Source: Chara braunii (Eukaryota > Streptophyta > Charophyceae > Charales > Characeae). From it: DNA of 23,987 nt. Location: assembly GCA_003427395.1 (NCBI GenBank), contig BFEA01000048.1, forward strand, positions 2,298,536-2,322,522. Direction: 5' to 3'. Positions 16,433-23,987 of this stretch are shown piece after piece (position 1 is the stretch's first letter; each line of letters starts with the position of its first letter). A program made the translations under genes and the position numbers. Below the pieces are notes generated by a model. That model did no database searches. It had not been told where the DNA came from and saw only the letters and a program-made list of their open reading frames with translations.

Positions 16433-16664
16433 CTTTCCACTAGTAGGTGATGCTCCCAACCAATGGAGTGGAGCCATCTAAAACTGGGACCCTGTTAATG
16501 GAGGATGCTCTTATCACTTCATTAAACCACCATGGCCCAACCATCGGGATGTTTTCAAAAAAGAATAAAGAAAAAAATAAGAGTGCTCAAATCAAAGCTC
16601 GACAATGGATGACTCTGGACCAGACACCACTACCATCTTCCCCCCAACATAAACCACCCTTATT

Positions 16665-17012
16665 AATAGGCACAAAAGTACATAAAGGCACTCAGAGATA
16701 GTTTATACAGAAGACGTATCTAGTTCGGGTGCAGTGTAATTAAGAAAACACAGTCATTGATAGTTGTACAAACAGCTAGACACAATGAATCAATGTGATA
16801 CTGGAAAAAACAAGCATAAGGTAATGAGGCACGAGACTCAGGGAAGGTAGGCAGGGGGGGCGTGGCAGAGGCCGCCCCACGTTGCCACATTACTGATTAA
16901 TGGTCATAAAAGTACATAACAGGCGCTTGGTGACAGGTCATACAGAAAGCGTATCTGTTCGAGTGAAGCATAATCATGACAACACACTGAATCAGATGTA
17001 CACAGGAACGAT
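16665..17012 (+). repeat. Two diverged copies of a 100-bp repeat
   Basis: AAAAGTACATAA is followed by a GGCRCT block, CATACAGAA or TATACAGAA, CGTATCT, GTTCGRGTG, then TAAT and ACACA. These occur in the same order at about 16674-16770 and 16910-17000. Divergence is substantial. No coding content is seen. Confidence 0.55.
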
Positions 17013-17154
17013 GAACCCGATTTCCAACAGGTGATGCTCCGCACCAATAGATGGAGCCTTCAACACTGGGACCTGCTTAAGGAGGTGGGCTCGTACCACC
17101 TCGTTAAGCAGGACTCCCGGAACGTGAGGATTTCAAAAAAAAAAAAAAAAAAAA

Positions 17155-18765
17155 CACAAACCACCCTTATAAATTATAATGAATGTGTACAACCTGTTTT
17201 ACTTTCTTTTTGTTTGCTTCGCAGCCAGGAGGCTGCGCTTGTGTGGGTTTCATTTTCGTCGTTTCATTTCTTTCTATTTTCAATAAGGTTGTGCAGTACG
17301 ACTTCACTATGACGGGTTCGTTTGGGGTTTCCGGCAGCAGAAAATAGGGTCCGGTCGCAGTCGTCCCTAAGACCGGTCGTAGGGCAGGTTAGTTTGTCAA
17401 GGTCGTTGCAATCTAGTATAGGGCGCAGGGATAGAGTTTTTTCCCGTTGCAAACTGGGGGCGGACGATATGGGTTTGGGCGGGCGATTTGGATCTGGGTT
17501 TTCTCTTCTACTGCATCTTTCCAGAAATACATTATCGAAGCATTTTGCTGTTTACTACGCCCAAGTAACGAAATCTAGAACGGACTGCCCTGCCTCATTG
17601 GCAGGGCTTACTAAAAAAAAGAAAAAAGAAAAAAAATGTATGTATTGACTTTCGGAAAAAGAAAAGAAGGAAAAAAAATGAAAAGGCAAAACAAGGCGAG
17701 GGGGGGAGGCCCGCGGCGGGGAAGGGCCAGTAGCGCTAGGGAATGCACTAATTCTCGCGCTAATCGTCGGTAATACTCATACGTACCGGTCGAACGGTAA
17801 CTTTTTTCGAGCTGGAGCTCAGGCAGCGATGGGGAATTAGGGTTTTACTGTCCTTTTTCACCATCGATGGTCAGGGAGGCCCAGGGGCTGGGTGACACGG
17901 GCCATGACCGACAACAGTTGGGCTATGGGCCAACGCCAGAGCCGGTATATCCCTACAGAAGCGACAAGGGAGAGGGAGAGTTCACCACCAGAAGTTGCCA
18001 CTACACGATGAAAACACACGGATTACCTAGGAGAAGTGAGAAACATAAGGCAACTGCCAGAAGACACTGACAGGATCTTCTAATTCGGAGATAATGACCA
18101 TCGTGTCACACACCTACATCCCTGTTTTTTCATAGGTAGGAGTAAGACAAAGTCGAAGATAAGGAAAATGTAGCACGGATACATGTGAATGGAAACACTC
18201 AGAGAAGTTACCTCTCCGTAAATCGAACAAAGGGGGTATGAATTGGTTTACTGAGATAATCTTCCTCGTTGCATGATTTCCCCTTCACCCAGACTCTTAC
18301 TTTAATCTGCCCTCAAAGAAGCGGGATAGATTTCGTGTCTACATTACGCAGAAGATACAAGACTCGAGACCAAGATTAAACAGATCAGCCAGAGCGTACG
18401 ACAGCAGGTGCTCAACCTGCGAGGAGGAAATATGCTCACTTGGTATTTCAGAAGATAAATTCATTCTGGATAATAGGAAGGAGTGGAGGCTGGGAGTTGT
18501 GGGTACGCACATAGGGGAGAGGCAAATATTAAACAGACCTTGATTGGTAGACAGATCCATGCTGCCAGTTGCATGAGATTTCACCCGTACGCAAAATCAA
18601 GCCGTATCGAGGTATGCATGTAGGAAAAACGGACACGCAACGCAGTCCCGTAAGGTTGTACATCAGATGCTGCTTGTGGCATGGTATTTCCTGCGTTCGG
18701 TTAAGTTTAACTAGCCTACCTATCGTATAGTTCCCCGCTTACCTGCACTGTCCCGACGAGCCAGA
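17155..18765. other. 1.6 kb without a recognised gene, possibly LINE 5' region
   Basis: Frames here are short and have no recognisable protein features. An A-rich low-complexity tract lies near 17610-17690 and a GC-rich patch near 17700-17730. The part nearest 18765 directly precedes the LINE ORF1 start, so some of it is probably the LINE 5' untranslated region; the 5' boundary cannot be seen. Confidence 0.4.
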
Positions 18766-19831
18766 ATGGCAGCCCCTAAAAAAAAAGAGGATTAGGGGGT
18801 TGATTGAGGATCGCTATGCCAAGGGAATCCTTCCAAACGAATTCGCACTAACCATTGCTGAATTTGGTCAAGATTACGCACGGGTGAGTGTTGAGAGCGG
18901 ATTCTACAAAATTCAGGCAGAATGGCTGTCTGAACATGCAGTATTAGTGCAGTTTGAAAACAATGCTTTAACCGTCATCCGTGAAAAACGGTCTGGTTCG
19001 CATATATGAGGAAGTTGGGCACAGTCACAGGAACTTGACAACACTCCAAAGAGAGGAGTATTCCGGTATGATGGGAAAAACTTGGTAACTTACGTGGCAA
19101 GTGTCAAAGCCATTGCCACATGGATGATCCGAAAGGGAACAAATATCATAGAGCTCGATGAGATGAAATACACAGTTCACTTCAGAAAGTGGATGAATGA
19201 AAACGAGCTTTATGAGTGGAATGAAGCACAGAAACAAAGATACTTTTGGGTAAAAGCCCTGCAGGTGCCGATTTCTGTCCTGGCTCACATCAAAGGGGCA
19301 ATACAGAAAGCATTCGGGAGAATCTTAAAGGCCCACAATGCCTTCGCTGATCCGATATCCCCTGATCTGTGGAACGTACGGTTCAATATGGAACCTGCAG
19401 CACGGGTATGGTTCAAGCATCACTTGATTGTTGATTTAATGAACGATGGCTGAGTTGATCTGAATATGGCATGTGCTGATTCCGCCTAATGTAAGAAATG
19501 TCGAAAATACTTTAATGCAAAGAAGGATCCAGAATGCCCATTAAATATGAGAACAACAGCCTGGAAAAAATCCTATGGAGAGATAGTGAAAATTGGGAGC
19601 TCACAGGGGGACAAAGTCGCCCAGAAGGGAAGGGGAGGGGGTCCTGCCCCCACTCCTCTGAAGAATGGAAAAACGACAGATGAGCAAGCCATACACCCTC
19701 TCACGAAACCCACTGAGGTTAGTAGGGAGAAATCCGTTAATGTGTTTTCCTCGGATGAGGAGGATTCCAACTCAGAGCACGAGCGTCGAGCTCAAGTCCT
19801 CCCGTCATCGAAACCAAAAGCTCCCTGCTGA
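18766..19831 (+). pseudogene. LINE ORF1, gag-like RNA-binding protein, broken
   Basis: The ATG at 18766 is followed by a run of nine A (18778-18786). The ATG frame stops at once, but with one A fewer it would enter the long open frame that runs to 19831. That frame has in-frame stops at TGA 19007, TGA 19451 and TAA 19487. The layout, with a WLSEHAVLVQFENNAL segment, then WNEAQKQRYFWVKALQVPIS and RVWFKHHLIVDL, resembles the DUF4283 gag-like domain of plant LINEs (tentative). It is followed by a Cys cluster CKKCRKYFNAKKDPEC that may be a damaged zinc knuckle. Such proteins bind the element RNA. Then comes a Ser/Glu-rich linker. The 1-nt A-run difference may be a mutation or an assembly error. 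Confidence 0.6.
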
Positions 19832-20677
19832 CTCAGCAAAGGCTGTTCCAACAATAAATGAAAGGAAAATTTGACTCCAAAATGCAGCAAAAAAGAAGAA
19901 AAAATCAAAGAACCTCTCATGGAGGGAAAAAAAGGAAGCCAGATCTAACTCGGTGCCCCCTACTTCTTCGAACGACTCTTCAAAGACAAAAGAATGGGAC
20001 AGATAGCAGGGGACAGACGAGGGGAGGAGCTCAGAAGAGAGAGAAGAGAAACCCAGCAAAGAGAATCTGCTGGCCACCCAGCCTGCTGGGAGTCAAGGGT
20101 CTATGGATATGGAGATTCCCCCCCCCCCCCCCCGCCAATCAACAACCCATATCCAATTCTTTGATNCCTGCCCCCCCCCCTAGTGAATTTCGAATTGTTG
20201 AAGGAGAAAATGGGGGCGGCCTGCTTGGGGTTCCCACCGCCGGTGGGAACTAGTGGAGATAGGTCGTCATCATCACTTGCTCAGAAGGAGGAAGGGAACT
20301 TGGAAACGAAGGACACATCCCTCAATATGGGACTGGATGAGGAAGAGGGGGATTTAACCCCCCCCCTAACAACCTTGCTCTTCAATGCAAAAACGCACAT
20401 AAGACAGGATCAGGCGGCGAAGAGGGAAAAAAGGATCAAATCCAATAAGCCCAAGAAACCCCTCAAGCCCCCTGGTCATTCCCCTGAGAAGTCAGCAAGC
20501 GATATGCCAGCCAAGCATGAAGGCAAACAACGAGACCGCGATCCCACGGCCCACCCTCTGTCAGAAGGAGGGGCCCGAAGGAGAGGAGTCCCCAATCCGA
20601 AAGAAAAGACCTTTCCAACAAAAAAAGGCGAGGAAGGCTCCCAGTCTAGCGCTGCCTATGAAAACTCTCACACGTAA
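19832..20677 (+). pseudogene. LINE ORF1 low-complexity tail
   Basis: Past TGA 19829-19831 the sequence encodes Lys/Glu/Ser/Pro-rich low complexity in several frames. It contains a C16 run (20118-20133), an n at 20166 and a C10 run (20171-20180), all likely indel-prone assembly sites. From 20183 a 164-residue frame in the ORF1 frame continues to TAA-type termination at 20677, with Lys-rich blocks (AKREKRIKSNKPKKPLKPPG). A basic disordered linker is plausible. No domain is identifiable. Confidence 0.4.
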
Positions 20678-20831
20678 AGACAAAAACAATAAGAAGATTT
20701 CACATATGCTTGGCCCCCTGATATGCTTAAAGGTATCATCGGTGGCAGGCATACTGTGTCTGTAAGATTTTAATGGGACCCACAGATTCCCCTTTGTAGA
20801 AGTCTAGTCTCAGCTCACAGAATCTCGGGCA

Positions 20832-21281
20832 GTGGAAACAATCAACGTCAAAATCTTGACAGACAGGGGAGAAGTCTCCGCCCTCCCCTTAGGGAGGATA
20901 GGACGCCAGACGGTATCCATTAATAACAAGGAAACAATAGTCCTGCACATTGTAATTGTGAAGCTTGCGGCCTGGAAAACAACCCAGGATCAAGTCTACG
21001 AGCAAGACTTCAAATGGATGGGGCTTTCCCCACTGCTGGCTACAACATCCATGACGTTGTCACAAATCCAAATAAGACAGGATATCTTGGCCAGCCACAT
21101 TGCTGATTGGATCATCCAATCTGAACTGCAGGAATCACTGCTCGCGGAGGACCTGCTGGTCCACTTGCAGCATTTCATCTTTCTACAGGTGCTCATCCCC
21201 CTGCCTCCCAATAACTACCCAGCCCGCATCCAATCCCTGAGCGGCAGCGACCATACTGATGGTCCTGCCAAACAGGATTAA
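20832..21281 (+). CDS. Unknown ORF between LINE ORF1 and ORF2
   Basis: A 149-residue frame whose end overlaps the proposed ORF2 ATG (21259) by 23 nt. It looks protein-like, with a helical stretch HIADWIIQSELQESLLAEDL, but matches no family I know. The first codon is a non-ATG (GTG), so it is more likely the C-terminal part of ORF1 in a shifted frame than a separate gene. Overlap with ORF2 would suit termination-reinitiation. Confidence 0.35.
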   Translation: METINVKILTDRGEVSALPLGRIGRQTVSINNKETIVLHIVIVKLAAWKTTQDQVYEQDFKWMGLSPLLATTSMTLSQIQIRQDILASHIADWIIQSELQESLLAEDLLVHLQHFIFLQVLIPLPPNNYPARIQSLSGSDHTDGPAKQD

Positions 21282-22080
21282 GATCGTGAGTTGGAATTTA
21301 AGAGGGTTGGGGGATACCTCCAACCGCTTTAAACGAGAAAGATTCCGGTCTTGGACAAAGAAAGAAAATCCTCACATAATATGCATACAGGAAACCAAAC
21401 TCAACGAGGCCAAAACAGAAAACCTTTAAAACTGGTGGTCTGGGCCCAAATTCTGGGCCCCGGTGGATGGGTCCAAGGGAGGAGTAGCCATACCCATTCA
21501 CAAGGACCTGGACATACAGATTCTCGATTCATTCCAAAACCCAAACGCAAGATGGGTCTGGGTGAAACTGGCGGTAGGGGACGGGGACTGGGCAGTCATA
21601 TCCGTGTACGCCCCAGTGGATTACACAGATAGGACAAACTTCTTCGCAACACTCCCAGCCCATCTACCGGACGTGGACATACTTGTGGTAGAGGGGACTG
21701 GAACACCACCCTCAATCCGGGACTGAACTCCCCGACCCCGGCCCCTATCCGCCATGACGCACATGCTCTCCTGCTTTATGGAGGCGCAGAGGTTCGTAGA
21801 TGTATTTCGAACTTTGCATTCGGAGACACCGGGTCACACTTGGTTTGGCCCCAAGCCAGCAGCCCAGGTCATCTCGCCTAGAAGGCGACTGGACTTTATC
21901 CTAGCGAGGGTTGCGGTGTGGGATAGATGCATATGGAGCGACCTCATAAATGAGCACCTTTTGGACCACTACCCAATAGGAATGGAAATCCTGGCCAAAG
22001 AGCAGTTCGAAAGGGTGAGCCCGTCTTTTCGCCTTAATACCAGATTGCTAAAAGATCCAGGAATTATGGCCGGGGTCTAG
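21259..22080 (+). pseudogene. LINE ORF2 N-terminus, APE-type endonuclease
   Basis: From the ATG at 21259 the frame gives IVSWNLRG (catalytic Asn), IICIQETKL (catalytic Glu), VISVYAP, RRLDFILAR and LDHYPI (catalytic His), the ordered motifs of apurinic-type LINE endonucleases that nick target DNA to prime reverse transcription. TAA 21427-21429 breaks the frame. The essential GDWN motif lies out of frame at about 21693-21704: the run of four G at 21693-21696 appears one base short, and the frame is regained between about 21745 and 21775 by a compensating gain. TGA 21724 is a product of this shift. TAG 22078-22080 ends the block. Confidence 0.8.
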
Positions 22081-22363
22081 GATCAAATGTCAAAATGGAT
22101 GCGAGCCAAGGATCTGTTCAGCCATGAACACTCATGGGCGGAAACAGGAATTAACATTATTTCCTCGGCCCTCAAGACATTTTCCAGAATGAAGGCAGCA
22201 AACAGAACATGGTGAAAGCTCAAGATCCGCCGGAGGATAGCAGAAGCTGAGCAAAACATGGGCAAATATATCTTCTGATATCATTTCTGGTCTAACCAAA
22301 GATCGAAAAACATAGCCTTGTTAGAAGTATTGGAAATCAAAAGACGATAACTGGTTGTAGTGG
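22081..22363 (+). pseudogene. LINE ORF2 linker between endonuclease and RT, several stops
   Basis: The endonuclease frame continues after TAG 22078 with protein-like sequence (DLFSHEHSWAETGINIISSALKTFSRMKAANRTW), but is broken by TGA and TAA codons at about 22213, 22276 and 22348. The coding signal then moves to the +1 frame near 22350. This segment corresponds to the usual helical spacer between LINE endonuclease and RT. Confidence 0.55.
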
Positions 22364-23023
22364 ATGAAGATGAGAAGGTTGATAGACTATGACAGAATGA
22401 TCAGGGACACATTCAGGGCTCTAATCCTAAGCCAAGGTAAGACTATTATCCATGAGCTGTCACACCCATTCATAGCTTCAGATCCAGTCTCCTCCAAAAC
22501 GGAAACCATGTGTGAATATGCACTGACATACTTCAGAGACATTGTCTCCATTAGGAGGCCCCATGATACAATAGGTAAGGATCTCTCTTCCACTTCGGAC
22601 TTGTGGGACACAATACACTCCGGTATCCCCCTCACATCCAGAGACGCTCTGGATACCCCGTTCTCACAGCAGGAACTCCATCAAGCAGCGAAGAAAATGA
22701 CCAGCGGAAAGTGCCCCAGAGTCGACGGACTCCCGGTGGAACTATTCCTAAGTGCATGGGACGCCTTTGGTCCCTTTCTCTGCCAAATATACAACAACGC
22801 CCTATCTGCAGAGACCCTCCCAAAGGGGTGGCTAAAGGGAGTCATCTCCCTTCTCTACAAGAAGGGAGACAAGAGAGAGGTCCGTAATTATAGACCTATC
22901 TCTGTGCTAAACGTAGCATACAAGATCCTTGCTAAAGCCCTAGCTATGACACTGGCGGACCTCCTGCCTCACTTTGTGGGAAGGGAGCAAGGCGCCTTTG
23001 TCAAAGGCCGGTCGATTTTTTAG
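22364..23023 (+). pseudogene. LINE ORF2 reverse transcriptase, N-terminal half
   Basis: 219 residues carry LINE RT landmarks: the KMTSGKCPRVDGLPVELF block (family consensus near KAPGPDGLPxEF), GVISLLYKKGDKREVRNYRP followed by ISVLNVAYKILAKALA, and GREQGAFVKGRSIF, where other LINEs have a GFxxGRSI motif. The last block should be followed by a conserved Asp-Asn; instead TAG 23021-23023 follows. This half forms the RT fingers and part of the palm. It is +1 relative to the endonuclease frame, so an indel separates the two. Confidence 0.85.
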
Positions 23024-23450
23024 AATATTTTGTCCACAGTTCAACCTATGGAAATTCTCGACTCAAAACAAATGAACATAACCATCCTCCTCTTGGACAT
23101 GGAGAAGACTTGCAATAAGGTTGGGTAGGCCTTCGTCACCACCACTTTAAAGAAGATGGGGTTTGGGGAGGGCGTTATCACATGGGTGAAGGCAATGTAC
23201 GTTGATGTCTCCTCAATGGTCATGGTAAATGGTAAACTTTCGAGATCATTCCCACTCACGAGATCCTTAAGACAAGGTTGTCCACTAGCCCCACTTCTGT
23301 TTGTGGTATAATTGGAGGTGTTAATGGCTAACATAAGAAACAACGACGCTATTGTGGGACTGAGTATCCCCCACGCTATCCAATACAAATTTGACGGGTT
23401 GATCCACAAGGAGACATCATACACGACCATCATTGTGCCGCCTTTGCAGG
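23024..23450 (+). pseudogene. LINE ORF2 reverse transcriptase, palm remnant, truncated
   Basis: The same frame continues past TAG 23021 with ILLLDMEKTCNKVG (where the consensus is LDxxKAYDxV, so the first catalytic Asp is kept and the second Asp is Asn), KKMGFGEGVITWVKAMY, VMVNGKLSRSFPLTRSLRQG and CPLAPLLFVV. TAG 23127-23129 and TAA 23309 interrupt it. After about 23390 the similarity fades and no YxDD catalytic box is found, so the element is cut off here and cannot make active RT. Confidence 0.75.
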
Positions 23451-23829
23451 AAAAATTATACGTCACGGGTCCTGTCAGGGTCAGTGATCATGAGAGCAAT
23501 CTCGGGTATCACCGGGAGCCTCGTCCTCCTTACTGTGGGGTGTCTTGCAAGCGCCTGATGTCGGGGTAGGACATCGCCAGCCTGATGTTCGGCAGGGGAG
23601 GGTGGTTTCGCTAGTTGGACATTGGGGAGGATGCAAAAGGGGAAGGCAGGGGCGGGGGGCGGCGGTGGAGGAGAGACGATAGGCGGGCACGGTGTGAGGA
23701 AACCCGGGGAGGGGCGCCTGCTGTTCGCTGAAGCCAAGGGCAACGACGCCTGTCACTCGCCGCACCCGCGTCCGAGGTCCTCAGCGACCAGCAGGGTGTC
23801 AGCTTTCGCGCTGCCTGTCACGCCCCCAC
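23451..23829. other. GC-rich segment, no gene recognised
   Basis: Sequence changes from LINE-like to GC-rich near 23460. Minus-strand frames here are Pro-rich low complexity and I do not regard them as genes. It may be the start of another element or a host flank; nothing specific is visible. Confidence 0.4.
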
Positions 23830-23987
23830 TTACTGTCCAACAAACACCCTCACTCTCTCTCCTTCTCTCTTTCTCTCTTCTCTCTTCTGTCCCTCTCTTC
23901 CTGCGAAGCCTCTCTCTCACTCTGCGCAGTCTCTCCCTCTCTCTACACAGTCTCTCTCTCTCTCACTCTGTACAGTCTCTCTCTCTC
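23830..23987 (+). repeat. CT-rich microsatellite running off the window
   Basis: Nearly pure CT dinucleotide sequence contains a recurring interruption of the form CACTCTGyrCAGTCTCTC (near 23918 and 23963), with a related CTACACAGTCTCTC near 23943. This suggests a minisatellite of roughly 20-45 bp built on CT repeats. The right end is not in the window. Confidence 0.75.

Larger units (their letters stand above)
15305..17154 (+). repeat. Three diverged copies of an A-tract-containing repeat
   Basis: Copies at about 15305-15441, 16433-16566 and 17020-17154 share a core with TTTCCA(G/A)CAGGTG, an AATAGATGGAGYCTTC-like block and, in two copies, GGGACC then a G-rich and C-rich pair, ending in A-tracts (25 A at 15417-15441, 20 A at 17135-17154). 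Two copies are followed by the same AAACCACCCTTA sequence, so the A-tract is internal to a larger repeat in those cases. The CTTCRACNC block weakly resembles a Pol III B box, so a SINE-like origin is possible but unproven. Confidence 0.5.
18766..23450 (+). mobile_element. Decayed non-LTR retrotransposon (LINE), 3' truncated
   Basis: ORF1 with a gag-like domain, then ORF2 with an APE-type endonuclease and a LINE-type RT, all on the plus strand, gives the classical two-ORF LINE layout. Reading is interrupted by many in-frame stops and several frame changes. RT similarity fades near 23390 before the YxDD box, and no 3' UTR or A-tail is seen. The 5' end is uncertain. It is inactive as assembled. 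Confidence 0.85.

Noticed and set aside
23456-23765. Two Pro-rich minus-strand frames near the right edge
   Set aside because: They are low complexity from GC-rich DNA, overlap each other in different frames and have no domain.

Overview
The window is a eukaryotic, transposon-dominated stretch with no recognisable host gene. Its organisation points to a green-lineage (streptophyte) genome. It has a Ty3/gypsy element primed by a plant-type initiator-Met tRNA site, and a LINE whose first ORF has a plant-LINE-like layout. An acidic, Glu-rich downstream ORF resembles a protein type that I associate, from memory only, with the charophyte alga Chara braunii. The host call is tentative. Several parts are clearly affected by assembly: a 650-bp N gap, scattered n bases, and two perfect copies of a sequencing-library adapter.

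Layout. Positions 1 to about 13265 hold one large Ty3/gypsy LTR retrotransposon on the plus strand. A left LTR (1-1435, cut by the window edge) is followed by a primer-binding site (1436-1448), gag with a CCHC zinc knuckle (1574-3010), aspartic protease (3059-3538), reverse transcriptase-RNase H (3704-5821) and integrase with an N-terminal PHD-type zinc finger (about 5887-7230). A separate piece carries the integrase C-terminal domain (7234-7623). After it come about 2.6 kb of extra sense-strand ORFs of unknown function (7620-10243), noncoding sequence with a palindromic 23-bp repeat, the gap, and the right LTR (about 11952-13265). Gag, protease and RT all lie in one reading frame, cut only by single stop codons (UAG 3008, UGA 3536, UAG 3692). 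Integrase is one step back (-1) and is itself cut by a UAA (7228). The extra ORF then starts by an ATGA overlap in the next -1 frame. The RT active site reads YMDE instead of YxDD. The copy is therefore probably dead, unless some of the stops are recoded.

Positions 7714-8501 are an assembly artefact. A 265-bp segment is present nearly three times, separated by two 38-bp copies of the Nextera mate-pair junction adapter (7979-8016 and 8282-8319), with a period of exactly 303 bp. The apparent triplication and the broken ORFs around it should not be read as biology.

Positions 13266-18765 are intergenic repeats: C-rich units repeated at 13278, 13495 and 14612, a degenerate TACAGGGC-type repeat, AT-rich sequence, a repeat family containing A-tracts, and a minus-strand fragment of a LINE reverse transcriptase (about 15766-15900). 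Positions 18766 to about 23450 hold a decayed LINE on the plus strand. It has a gag-like ORF1 with in-frame stops, an APE-type endonuclease and an RT that stops before the catalytic YxDD box. The right end is GC-rich unassigned sequence followed by a CT microsatellite running off the window.
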